Source: Mycoemilia scoparia (Eukaryota; Kickxellomycota; Kickxellomycetes; Kickxellales; Kickxellaceae). From it: a stretch of DNA of 64,000 bases. Positions within the stretch are counted from its first letter, which is position 1, and every line of letters begins with the position of its first letter. The DNA lies in NCBI GenBank assembly GCA_027575805.1, contig JANBPU010000084.1, positions 1-64,000 of the forward strand. Direction: 5' to 3'. Made by a program: the position numbers and the translations under genes. The notes beneath the pieces were generated by a model. The model did no database searches. It was not told the origin of the DNA and was given only the letters and a program-made list of their open reading frames with translations. Shown here one piece after another: positions 47,097 to 58,167 of this stretch.

Positions 47097-47183
47097 ATAT
47101 GGATCATAATTTTTGAAGGGTGAATTTTGGTGACCAGTGATTATCCCTATAGATATTCACCCTTCAAAGATTATTGCCCATAT
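47097..47183 (+). mobile_element. Internally deleted 87-bp MITE
   Basis: Both ends are present (ATATGGATCATAATTTTTGA and TTCAAAGATTATTGCCCATAT) but the centre is missing after GTGATTATCCCTATAG. It is a shortened derivative of the 120-bp element, about 220 bp downstream of the desaturase stop. Confidence 0.8.
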
Positions 47184-47927
47184 CGATGATGACTACCGCT
47201 ATTAAGATCTAATTGGCTATCTACCTCCAGTCGCTATATTATATTCATATCAGCCCACTTGCTTTGGGAGCGAGCCAATCAGTGCCATTACTGTTGAGAC
47301 CTTCGTTTCTATAGCAATAGAATTGTAAACAGAATAGTATTATAAGCATACTCAAACAAATGTACCACACATATGCTCTCTCAATCTCTCCTTTTAGCAT
47401 GTGTTTGAACTCTTGACCCCCTTTTTATTAATAAGGAGATCTTAAAGCCACATGCACAATCTCTATCGCAATGGCTCTTTACACTAAAGTCACAGGCTAA
47501 ACACACAGCAGCCTCTTCGTCTTGAGTATTATTCAAGGTTGGAAACAAAGAATATATTGCAATATCACATAAATAGCTTTGTGAAGCTAATGTGTATAGT
47601 AGTGCACCTGCTTCTAGCTAGTGTTTAACAGTGTATTGCCATTTTTATCATGTTTGACTAAGTTTGCACGCAAAACTACATAAAGATGAGATATGTAAAA
47701 TGTTAAAATATTGTGATAGATATTATAAAGGTATGAGATGAGATTAAAAGCAATATATGGTCATGGTATAAAAATTTATATATGTATATAATAAAAGATA
47801 GATGATTAGATGAATAATTGTAATAGCGTTAATAATAATTTTGATGGTATATATATATTGTAAGCAGGAGGGTTAGAGAGACTGGCGGCAGCATCAGCGA
47901 AAACACAATGTTGGGTGTTGTTGGTGG
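47184..47927. other. Spacer between desaturase and orphan gene
   Basis: AT-rich, no gene seen. The distal part (about 47700-47927) is probably the 3' UTR of the minus-strand gene that ends at 47928. Confidence 0.4.
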
Positions 47928-49109
47928 TTAATGAAGTTTTTTTGCTATTCTCCGTAATGGTAAGTTAATAGCCGATTTTATCCAGGAATGTCCTGAAAAT
48001 GTATTATTATCTTTGTCCAAACTGTTTTTACCACTGCTGTTGCTACTACTACTACTACTACTACTACTACTAGTATTATCTATTGAAATGGTCTTGGATT
48101 TTCTCGGCCTACCACCATTAGTAATAGTATCAACCCGTGTGTTGTATCTTCCAAGACTATTGCTTCTCCTACCTTTCCCACCAACTTTGGGATATCCACC
48201 ATCACTATTGTCTTTCTTAACCGCGCCGCATCCAACAAGCGGCTTTGAAACAAGTGAGGTAGTTGAAAGGCACTTGTGTGATACTTTGGTAATATCGCCT
48301 TCTGAGAAAGGTTTTTTGTATTTGTGATAGCGAAGTATTTTGAGTCCATCTTCTAATCCAGACAGTCTACGGATATCCCGCTGCTCTTTAATTGCTATCA
48401 TTTGCCTTTGGTACTCGAGCTGATTTTTGCTAGCTGGGTTACATAGCTCCGCATAGACAGGAATTTCATCAACAGACACTGCCGCTGCCGCTGCTGCTGG
48501 TTTTCTTGAAAATCCACTGGATAAGCTGTTTAGACATGATATTACTCTTTCTCTGGTCAGATTTTGGGATTGCGTTCGTGGTTTTGGTGTGGTTTGGCTT
48601 CGATGCTTCTGCTTTTGGGACTTTGAGTTCTTCGGGGTATCAAGCCTTGGTTGCTGCTGCAGCTCGTCGTTGTCACCCGCAAAAGAAGCATTTTCTAACT
48701 GCTGTGGGCCCATCATTGATGATAAGGGCGAATCAAGCGGAACAGCGTTGCTTATTCCTAATCCCCACAATACATCAGATTGTGGCTGTGGTTGGAAAGG
48801 GTGGTAGCCTTCAGTAACTACTTGGTGATGGCTGTATGGCATCTCGGTGGTGGTGCCTTGTTCCGGGTGGATCTGGGGCGATCCAGTAGCAGTAGAAGCA
48901 GTTTCTACTTCACTCTCGGCTGAGACTGTTTTGTGGATGCTTGTATGGTCTTTAGTGGCCTTTTGATGGCCCTGGATGCTTTGCAATGCTGGAACGCCAG
49001 CTTTTACTGTTGAACGGTGCAGGTATGATGAGGTAGCGGTGGCTGTAGGAGATGCGGAGGTTGAACCAATGGGCGTTGGAATGCAGGTAGTATGTACTGA
49101 AACTCTCAT
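47928..49109 (-). CDS. Ser/Thr-rich basic orphan protein
   Basis: Not recognised. 393 aa from ATG 49109 (codons before it in the same frame lack an ATG). It is low-complexity, rich in Ser, Thr, Pro and Gln, with an Ala run (near 48490) and a Ser run (48042-48075). The only ordered-looking part is around residues 200-280: SVDEIPVYAELCNPASKN, then EYQRQMIAIKEQRDIRRL and GLKILRYHKYKKPF. The C-terminus is basic with amphipathic end INLPLRRIAKKLH. No signal peptide or membrane helix. It may be a regulatory or cytoskeleton-linked protein, but nothing shows which. Confidence 0.6.
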   Translation of the reverse strand: MRVSVHTTCIPTPIGSTSASPTATATSSYLHRSTVKAGVPALQSIQGHQKATKDHTSIHKTVSAESEVETASTATGSPQIHPEQGTTTEMPYSHHQVVTEGYHPFQPQPQSDVLWGLGISNAVPLDSPLSSMMGPQQLENASFAGDNDELQQQPRLDTPKNSKSQKQKHRSQTTPKPRTQSQNLTRERVISCLNSLSSGFSRKPAAAAAAVSVDEIPVYAELCNPASKNQLEYQRQMIAIKEQRDIRRLSGLEDGLKILRYHKYKKPFSEGDITKVSHKCLSTTSLVSKPLVGCGAVKKDNSDGGYPKVGGKGRRSNSLGRYNTRVDTITNGGRPRKSKTISIDNTSSSSSSSSSSNSSGKNSLDKDNNTFSGHSWIKSAINLPLRRIAKKLH

Positions 49110-52081
49110 TTTGGCTGTTAGTAGCGTCGTCACGGCTTAGAAGGTATTCCACATAGATTGATAGGCAGTGGGCAGATGGGGTGATTTGGGGATACAAGTG
49201 TATGTATTTAGAGAGCAATGTACTAGTGGACAAGACCAGCTTTCCCTAGAAGCAGTAAAATTTGCAGCACAAATGTAGATAATAGAATACGTTAAAAGTA
49301 ATGCAAGACGTGTGCAAGAAGGTAAGGGAAAAGGGCGGTAAGAGGGAAGCGAGTTTATAAGGGATGTGGACATAGCCTAGGCTGGAGGGTGGAGGACGAG
49401 GACAATGTTTCAAACATACTTTTCATAATAAGGCTTTGCAAATACGTGTGCGTGAGCCTTCCTTACTCACTCGCCTGAACGACCAACATGTTTGTGGCAA
49501 CCCCCCTCGAACCTGGTCTTGCCTGTGTTTGCTCAGTGACTAACCTGAGAGAGCCCACCACATACCCTTCCTTTTTAGTATATGTCCCCACCCCTATTCT
49601 TACAACCTCAACCGCGCCCATTCACGAAAACCAGCAGCCATCTGTCTACCTGTGTTTACATTATTACCAACATTGTGTTTTATGTTTTCGGGGCCTCTCT
49701 CTCCCAGTAAAACCACAAACCTTTCCACATTCCAAGAAATGCACAAACGGTTGTTGTGTGTAGTATGAGCCTGTCAGTTGAGCAAACGGCTGCTCTCTAT
49801 TTCTTAGACAAACAAAAAAGGACTGATCAGGACTTTAAAAACCACAACTCCCTATTTTTGGCAGACACATTCGAGAATTAGCCCATTGTGTTGCTTCTGC
49901 TTAACACTCATTCTCTATGGCTCTGCTTCTATCTCCTTCTCCTCCAGACTTACAAAATGCGGCTTGCACCCCTCTCGCCCTTTCTCAGCATTTAAATCAA
50001 CCTCTTGCACACTAACCCTGGGTGTTTCTCATTGTTGTTGTTATATGATGCACAGGTCTCAATGAATCCATAAAAGATTTACCAGATTCAATACAATAAG
50101 CACGTATATTTGGCTATAGTGCTCTGTGTGTGTGTGTGTGTTGATAATAAAAGATGGCTGGCGTTGATAGCCACATAATAGCCGCCACTGCTGTCAAAGA
50201 TCATCTTTAGCCGTCAAAACACCACCACCGTACACACTGCTCTGACTCAAGCAATGTCTGCCACCACACCCTTCCTCGCTCTTGCTTCAAGGCCCAGGCC
50301 TCTCAATAGAGACAATGCCTCAGCGCCTTTTTGATCAACCGAATAACCAAGTATTAAATAATATGGCACAGGTAACTTATATAATGAGTGCTTCTTGATT
50401 CTATAGTATTTAATTTTTCATAATCAGCCAGATGACCAGAAAATGGTTTAGCCTCTCTTACTATTCGGCTCCATACGTCTTGGAGCACCGCTGCAACATA
50501 TGTCCAGCCATGAGTACTATAATATTGGGCAGAAACCTTGCGCCCAAAACACATTCAATCTGAATCATAGAATCCTGTATATTGTTATTTCCATTTAATC
50601 AGGCTGCTTCAAAACTTTGAATTTCTAGATGCATGTATCGGATTAATGATTTTCTCTTTTATGAGTTTGTATATCAAATCCAAATCCCTGTCACATCTTG
50701 GAATCTCCGTGAATATATTCATAGATCTCGTGGCATTCGTTGTAAAATTCATGAAATATACCAGACTGAGAGTGGGTGAATCAGTGAGAGGGCTGGTAAG
50801 CCATGATCTCATTTGTATGTATATACTCTACAAATAACCCAAAACATCCATTTGCATAGACGTTGCTTTATATCATACAGCATTGTTGCAAAGGTCTTTC
50901 AAGCATTAAAGATCAGGTGGGTATGTTTATATGGATGTGTATAATCCTTGAGAGTTCCTTGTCCTATTATGACAACAACAACAACAACAGCAGCAGCAGC
51001 AGCGGCATGGGATTTACACCAACCAAAACAAAGATAAATAAGAATGAGCCACATTTTAATATGAAAATAAGATACAATCCGGTGTAGTGCGGCTATACAA
51101 TGACTTAAATGATGAACAAGGTGTTTTTTATAGCCTTTAAGTCCATTCAAGCCCAAGAAAGTGAGAGCAGGAGGAAGAGGTGGTGTTTTGAGTATAAAAT
51201 AGTGTTTGAACAATTATGTATTGGTTCTATATTTGGTATTTAACTAGACCTTGTTTTTTCTGAATTTATATAGATTTTTTTGGAACCAAAACATCATAGG
51301 CTGTTGATGATAAGCTATCTCGTATACATTTTAGCTTATATTGTCGATACTCTTTCTCTGCTTAAGGTTATTATATTCCATGATAAAATAAAGCTACACT
51401 GGTGATCGATTAATGTTACGGAGAAAAAGAGAGATGTATAGTGTTTCAGATTAAACTTTTCTGGATCATCTTGATTTATTATTATATAACAAGTATTAAA
51501 AAAGAAAAGTTTATTAAAATATCAATATTATAATGGATAGCACTAACAACAACAACAACAACAACTTTAGGAGGCACTGTAATATAAAACCAGTAATAAT
51601 GTGTCCAAGCAAAAATATACTTGAAACATTTATATTTGTATCACAGCTTCGAATATAGCGCGTGCCAAGGCACCAGGATATTAATAACAACGCTACGAAG
51701 AATAAAAGGCTTGCAATTCAGATGTTATTTGGGAAAGGTGACTATATTATTGATGCGAATTAATGTTGTGATAATTTTTATGTTTATGAACGTGCACATG
51801 TGCTCATTACACACGGGTGAGTGTGGCTGGTGTGGAAGGAAGAATGTTTTGCAAATGTTGGGCTGGGTTTTGTTTTATACGACTTTGTTTGTGGGGGGTT
51901 ATTGAGAAGACTGAGAATTATGAATTAATATGGTGGGATATTTATGATGATGATGATGGTGATGATGGTGATAATAGTAGGATTAGAGAAAGACAATTGG
52001 CGTCCTATGTTTTGTGGCCTTTGGTTTATAATGATAATAATCAATAATCAGCCGCAAATAAGAGCCATAACATTGGTATTA
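49110..52081. other. Long spacer upstream of the orphan gene
   Basis: About 3 kb without a supportable intact gene. It has a TG run (50126-50140), CAA/CAG repeats (50971-51003), AAC repeats (51547-51566) and a GATGGTGAT run (51943-51975). Two minus-strand stretches (50354-50554 and about 50600-50812) read like protein fragments but are broken; they are noted among the findings. Confidence 0.45.
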
Positions 52082-54151
52082 TTAATGTGTCCTGGTGCGT
52101 CTTATTGGCAACGAAACAAGCAATGCAAGTCCAATAAAAGGCACCATAGCCACAAAGAACCAGTACAGCGAGTTTTTAAACTCGTCGACTATCTGATGGC
52201 GTAGCGGGTTTGGAAAGTCTTGTTTCCAAATGGCAGATGAATCCTCTTGACACTCAGCAATGCCCTTGGCATATTCTGGATATTGTGCTGCCAAAGCACC
52301 CAACTTGGACCTGAGCTCATTGTTGAAAATCACATCAGATACTGCCAGCCCGACAATACCACCAATGTTGCGAAATAGTGGTACCAGGTTACTTACAACC
52401 GCAAGAAGACTATCATCGACCGCACCTTGTACGACGAGGTTGAATGCCGGGTATGTTATTCCAATGCCTATTCCGGACACAAGCATAAATACAACTTGTT
52501 TGGCAAAGCTGGATTGGGTGTACAGGATCATGATTCCAGACCCGACCACGGCGAGCCCATTGCCAACCCAAATAAACCAGCGGTAGTGGCCGACCTTGCC
52601 CATCACAACACCGATGACCATGGCAAGAACGCTAATCGAGACCAGCAAGGGCAGCATGCGAACACTGGACCTGGTAATACTGTCATTATTAACGGTGATA
52701 TAGTAGACTGGGATATAGTAGATCAGACTATAAAATACAATTCCAAGGAAGAACAAACTGAGTAACGAAGACAGAACGCTGACATTAGCCAACAGGCTAG
52801 GATGCAAGATGGGCTCCAAAGGAACTTTGGCTTCATAAACAAAGAAACTAGCCACCAGCAAAATGCCGATCACGATAAGACATATAACGGCGGCTGAATT
52901 CCATGGATAGTCCTTTCCGCCAAGCTCGATACCAAGCAAGAACATGACTAGTCCGCCAACCAAGATAGCAGACCCTACGAAATCAACCCTCTTTAGCTTT
53001 TGCTTAAACGTGCCTTTTGGCTTTGGAATCCGAATGCACAGCAACGAAGTTAGAGCAGTAATGCCACCGATCGGCAAGTTTATATAGAAACACCACCTCC
53101 AAGTAACGTGGTCAGCAAACACGCCGCCAATAAGCGGGCCAACAACACAAGCCACCGCCCACATTGCGGCAAACAGGCCAAAATATTTTCCCCGTTCCTG
53201 CAGTGGCGTCAGGTCACTGATGATAACAAGAGTTATGCCAATGAGCCCCGCCGACCCGACTCCAGAAAGTGCTCGGGCAGCGATAAGCCATGTCATAGAC
53301 TGTGCGGTTGCTGACAAAGCAGAGCCCACAAGGAATAGAAGCAAGGCAAACATCAGCATCTCAAGACGCCCAAAAATGTCACTGAGTTTTCCGTATAGTG
53401 TTTGGAATGCAGACGATGTTATCATGTACGAATTGGCAATCCAGGCCGATGTTGAGAGACTGCCAAATTGGTTAGCGATTTGGGGTCGAGTCACTGCAAC
53501 AATTGTCAGGTCCATTGCTCCCAGGAATACGGAGAGACAGAGTCCAATCAGTATAATAATAAACCTGACCCTAGTTATTGGCTGTACTGGTGCTGCTGAT
53601 GGTTGTGACGGGTCCTTGAGGTTTTCAGTGCTCCTCCCATCACTGGAGCCGCCAGCATTTGTTGTATTGTTATTGGTTCCGTGTTCGTTCGATTCCAGGC
53701 GTTTAGCATCATCGCCATCACTAAAGCTTTCACGACTATCGTAGCTAAATACTTGACTTGTTTCAAATGCTCGCTGCTGGAGGTGTTTCTTTTCGTTGTC
53801 TCCTGATGCTGTTGGCGGGGGGGATGCTGCTGCTGATGGTGGGGCACCAGTAGCCACAACGCTGTTGACAGCAGTCTCCAGATTTTGATCGTTGAGACTT
53901 GGCGGAAAGGTAGAAGGAGCGGTCTTGAGGTCAATGCTGGGCTTACTATCTGGATGATTGCCGATTACCCTAGGGGTTTCTCCGCCGGATTCGCTGGGTT
54001 GGCCCTGGCCCCTACTGTTTGCACCTGAGTTAAGACGGCCATCTGTGCCCTCGCTACTGCCATCAGCAAGACTGGGTGCATTATGCCCTTCAGACTTCGA
54101 GCTGGGTATAGCTTTTCGGAGCCATTTTGTAAGGCTATTATTGGGAGACAT
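52082..54151 (-). CDS. MFS drug:H+ antiporter, DHA2 (14-TM) family
   Basis: Exporter in the plasma or vacuolar membrane, likely for toxic compounds or basic amino acids. One exon, 689 aa. A ~190-residue Ser/Asn-rich cytosolic tail precedes TM1 (ILIGLCLSVFLGAMDLTIV). TM1 carries the DHA2 LDxTIVxxA-like mark (MDLTIVAVTRPQIA). Motif A is GKLSDIFGRLEML and antiporter motif C is GPLIGGVFADHVTWRW, followed by INLPIGG. Fourteen hydrophobic segments are visible up to WFFVAMVPFIGLALL; the C-terminus is short. Closest to fungal Azr1/Vba/Sge1-type transporters. GC content is higher than in the flanking spacers, as for other well-used genes here. Confidence 0.9.
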   Translation of the reverse strand: MSPNNSLTKWLRKAIPSSKSEGHNAPSLADGSSEGTDGRLNSGANSRGQGQPSESGGETPRVIGNHPDSKPSIDLKTAPSTFPPSLNDQNLETAVNSVVATGAPPSAAASPPPTASGDNEKKHLQQRAFETSQVFSYDSRESFSDGDDAKRLESNEHGTNNNTTNAGGSSDGRSTENLKDPSQPSAAPVQPITRVRFIIILIGLCLSVFLGAMDLTIVAVTRPQIANQFGSLSTSAWIANSYMITSSAFQTLYGKLSDIFGRLEMLMFALLLFLVGSALSATAQSMTWLIAARALSGVGSAGLIGITLVIISDLTPLQERGKYFGLFAAMWAVACVVGPLIGGVFADHVTWRWCFYINLPIGGITALTSLLCIRIPKPKGTFKQKLKRVDFVGSAILVGGLVMFLLGIELGGKDYPWNSAAVICLIVIGILLVASFFVYEAKVPLEPILHPSLLANVSVLSSLLSLFFLGIVFYSLIYYIPVYYITVNNDSITRSSVRMLPLLVSISVLAMVIGVVMGKVGHYRWFIWVGNGLAVVGSGIMILYTQSSFAKQVVFMLVSGIGIGITYPAFNLVVQGAVDDSLLAVVSNLVPLFRNIGGIVGLAVSDVIFNNELRSKLGALAAQYPEYAKGIAECQEDSSAIWKQDFPNPLRHQIVDEFKNSLYWFFVAMVPFIGLALLVSLPIRRTRTH

Positions 54152-57100
54152 CCAAAAGCTGAGGAACCAACCAGTGGAGGCAGTGATGCTAAAATGGCTG
54201 CGATATTAACAGTGTTGCGGTATGAAAAGAGGAAATCACTAGTCTTGGCAGTATCCTATTATTGCAGCTGGCTAATAAATGGAACTGAGCCGAAGTTTAA
54301 GAATAGACGATATGGTCATATAGGTATATATATATATGTATATATGTATAAGCACACAAACAAAAAGCGATAGTGAAAGACAAAGAAAGACCTTGAAGCA
54401 AGAGATGTCAAGATTCCTAGAAAACTCTGATCAGAGTAAATATGTATATATTTCAATTTCAGCTTCTACAACTACGAGTATATTTATGAGAAATGAGAGA
54501 AAGAGGGGATATTAGTGATCTGCAAGTAAATGGATGAAGACAGATTACAAAGAAACTACAAAACAAAGTCAGTGAGAGTGTTTATATAATAATTCCTTGG
54601 AGAGAGAGAGAGAGAGATCGGACAATACACGATAACATAAACTGCTAAAGGCAGCAAGTGCTGGGATTAGATAAGGGCTACAGAGCGTGTATATAGAGCC
54701 AAAACAATTGGCAAAGGATTATGCAATTGGGATTTTCACTTCTTGGGAGAATGTCAATGTGGTGCACTTCCAAAATGGGGTGCCTGTTGGTACACAACCA
54801 AATCGGCATGGATAGCAAATGGCAATAACAGCAGCAGCGGCGGCGGTGGCGGCGCGGTGGTGCTTGTGTTGGCGAAGGGAGGCTGTTGTGACAACGGCAA
54901 CACAAAAAGAACACATTTGTAACATGACAAAAGCACCACATACATTCATGATTGCGCGTCGGCAGAGCCGAACAGTGCTAAAGATGTGTGTGAATGAGAG
55001 TAGGAAAAGCTGAGGCCACAAAAATGGTGATCTGCAAAGTCTGGGACTACAACAGTAGCAGCTTTGCTCAGCGAAACTATTACAATGTGCAGCCCAGACG
55101 AGCAAGCCATGAAGAAAACGTGTATTTTATTCACTTGGAATGAAGAATAGCTGAAAATAATCTATGCACATGCATGGGTGTGAGAATGCATCGGCTAGTA
55201 GAATAAGCCAAATGCCATGGTGGCAGTGTTAGTTATTACATACATACAGCTGCCTTCTTTCCTTATTTCTTTGTGTGAGCAAACCAAGCTATTTTGTGTA
55301 AATGGCGGTGATGCTCCAGCAGGTGTATAGTGCTTTATGTAAGGCAGTCAATAAACTGCAAAATAAATGGCCTTCAAATGGGCATTCTGATCCCAGATCA
55401 GCAGCCTTGCCTAATGGTTGTCAACTTGCAGGCTCTCCATCAAAAGCAAACCAGCCTGCACCTCGTGCCTCCTGGGGGGATTTGGCCCATAGGCCACACC
55501 TTTTGGGGCTGTTTTGGCAGGATTATTCTGGCGCGCTTTTGGAGGAGACTATGCCAACCACAGCATATCAGCGTTTGTGGGGGCTTGGTCAATACAAAAT
55601 TCTGGGCAATAATACACCCTCCTTGCATGTTAAGCCATTATTTATACCCCCACTTTTTCGCCGACAGCAGCAATAAAAAAGAAAGGTAGTTGGCCATATG
55701 GGTCGCTATTTTGGAGGGCTAAATTAATATTATCAATGGTTATATAGGCTGACCAATATGCAAGTTGAAACTATTGGCCTACTAGTAAAAATTATTGCCA
55801 ATATGAACGAGCGAACGAGATGCTGCGATGTCCCATTTATCCTTGGTAGTAGCTTTGATCCTCTTGTAATAAAACAATAGGGAAAGGTCTCTATGTCATA
55901 CTCTTTCTTTTCAGTCATCTGATCTGGGGGGCTTTTTCTTGGAAGAAAGGGTCTTGAATTCAGCAACATGTAAAGCTGTGCAGACAATGCTGTATGTAAC
56001 ATGATCCTGTTGCAAGTCGTCTTGGCTGTTAATCTTCAAAAGACGCAACAGATCTATCAGCAGCACCTTTATATTTGCATTAACCAATGCAGCACATACA
56101 AATACATATGCCGTCACAGCTAAACTGGACATAATATAACTCACATGTACACAAAAGCAATGATTAGCGCCGCCATGCACACATTTGTATTATAGCGCTT
56201 CCATTTGTGTATGCGAATAAAGATATGGTACCAAAAATAAACCACATCTTTAGCTTTATTAAAAGCAGCTAAGCAAATAAGGGAGCAGCTACGAACATAC
56301 ACAATGCCTTCAAACTTATGGCCGGATATCGAGCCATTCTCACGCATAGGTACACGCACGCACGCACGCACGCACCTAGGATTCGACCTGATGCAAAGGC
56401 TTTATTTCCCAACAGCTACAAACATCCAAGAATATCTTTTATTAAGGAAGAAGACCAAGTTGGGGCAACTTGAATGCAGAACTGCAATACAAACACCTAA
56501 CATCGCCAATGTATCAAGGGAAGCGTGCACGCCTTTTTTGTTGCATGTGTTTTGTTGTTACTTGCATCTTTTCTTTAGTCTTGCCTATAAATCAAAATAA
56601 CAGATTGGGAGAGATTACCAGAAAGAAGATGGCAGGCCAGTTCCAATGGGATCTCTTGGGCAAAGCCACACTCAGAGACACATGTAGGCCCAGTAAAAAA
56701 TGGTGCCGCCACTGATATTATCTAAGCATTAATCTTCTTTTTGTGCTTGAGGATTAGTTGTTTACTTTGCACAATTACAAAAGAAACAACAGTGGCACTG
56801 TTATTGTTATTGCTGTTGGGGTCAAAAATTGGCTAAACCATTGGTGGAGGTTTGTAATTGTGGACTCGTTATTGTTTATTGTAAAACAACTTTTTATTAA
56901 AAGTAGCAAACTGCATTAAAAAAGAAACACGCCTAGTTGTGTGCACAACGAAGGCCGAAAATATGCTTTGCATGTGTGGTATAGCCTCTTGGATCAATTC
57001 TCAGTGCTTTCTCCATTATTCGTGTCTGTTTTGTTAACTCAATTATGCTTGCGCGCTCTCCCTCTTCAATTAAATACAAATGCAATGCCACTGCTGCAGT

Positions 57101-57252
57101 CATGCCTACGAACTAACCAGTTAGATAGAACCTATTTGCCTAACATCATCACATTGTCATGTTTCCATTTCTTGATAAAACAATGACCTCAAGCTTATTT
57201 TTAGAAATTTAGGGGGGAGATTGTTATAAATGCAAATGTATGTTTATGTATT
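54152..57252. other. Spacer between MFS and SOSS-B genes
   Basis: About 3 kb without a gene I can support. It holds an AG run (54600-54617), a GGC/GCA-rich tract (54826-54852), an ACGC run (56350-56376) and one short MITE-like element (55696-55804). Several ORFs of 60-130 codons lack motifs and splice logic. Confidence 0.45.
55696..55804 (+). mobile_element. MITE family C, copy 1
   Basis: ATATGGGTCGCTATTTTGGA at the left and AATTATTGCCAATATGA at the right. The centre AAATTAATATTATCAATG, then CAAGTTGAAACTATTGGCCT, is shared with 57253-57377. The ends resemble the 120-bp MITE but the core is different. Confidence 0.75.
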
Positions 57253-57377
57253 TGGATATATACTATGAAGGGCCAAATTAATATTATCAATGAAAATATA
57301 GCCTGGCCAGTATGCAAGTTGAAACTACTGGCCTACTAGTAAAACCTGGTAGCCCTTCAAAAATAATAATCCATATG
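57253..57377 (+). mobile_element. MITE family C, copy 2, overlapping the SOSS-B 3' end
   Basis: TGGATATATACTATGAAGGG to AATAATAATCCATATG. The core matches copy 1 (ATGCAAGTTGAAACTACTGG and CCTACTAGTAAAA). Its right terminal repeat supplies the last codons and stop of the SOSS-B gene on the minus strand. Confidence 0.78.
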
Positions 57378-58167
57378 TGTTTGTACGTGACATTGTGGTC
57401 ACCTAGTTTTTTGCTCTCTAACATTAACCGCATTTACAGCTTTGGGATCATCACTTGGAACCCACTGGAATTCGCTTACGTTCGGTGCCTCGACAAATAA
57501 CATTACATCCCTGGATTGATACAAAAATAGACACATGCACACAAGCACATTTATGTAATATTAGAATAGACGATTCACCCCTTTCTCTCAAATTTTACCG
57601 TGCTTATATATAGATCAATAACCAACTTACTCTCCTAATCTTTTGACTTTTCCAAACCTCGTTGGCATTAACTGAAGCGACCCCTTGAAAAGCTTGGCCT
57701 CACTATGACAATCGAAAGCAATCGTCAGCACCCATCACCACAAAATTTAGTTAGGTCCAAATAATAAATGATTTACTCAACAATATGATATAATCAGGTG
57801 GTGATACTTGCGCATTTTCGATTCGTATTATATCGCCATTTCTAACCCATTTTCCATCTTCTCCCCAAATACTCATTATAATACTGGCAGTCTGATCCGC
57901 GACCTTGAAAGTATGAATAGTTATGCCATCTCGAGTTTGCGTGGACATTGCTATTTATCATCATCATCATCATTAAAAATGAAAAATTCAATTGTTTACA
58001 CTAATAAAAAAACAAGATACAAAGGCTTCAGCATTTATGTTTAATAGTTCTTGATCTTGCTTGCCTGTTTGGAGAACTATAACCTGACAGTCAAATCCTC
58101 TCATCATTGGTCTCATATCTTTGATGCTGATAAGGTGTTGACCAGGATTCAATGGTATTTTTATCAT
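57357..58167 (-). CDS. SOSS-B/NABP-type single-strand DNA-binding protein, 4 exons
   Basis: One-OB-fold protein of the hSSB1 (SOSS complex B subunit) family, acting in DNA repair. Exons 58167-58065, 57950-57812, 57702-57631 and 57510-57357 give 155 aa. Family marks, in order: IKDMRPMMRGFD, VIVLQTAMSTQTRDG, HTFKVADQTASI, the WGEDGKWVRNGDIIRI strand, AKLFKGSLQLMPTRFGKV, and EAPNVSEF at the end of the OB-fold. Introns 1 and 2 both use GC donors (ACAG|GCAAGC and AATGC|GCAAGT); using GT instead gives stops or breaks the family alignment. The final residues HIWIIIF and the TGA are encoded by the end of a MITE. The protein is absent from yeast and shorter than human SOSS-B1 (211 aa), lacking its tail. 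Confidence 0.8.
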
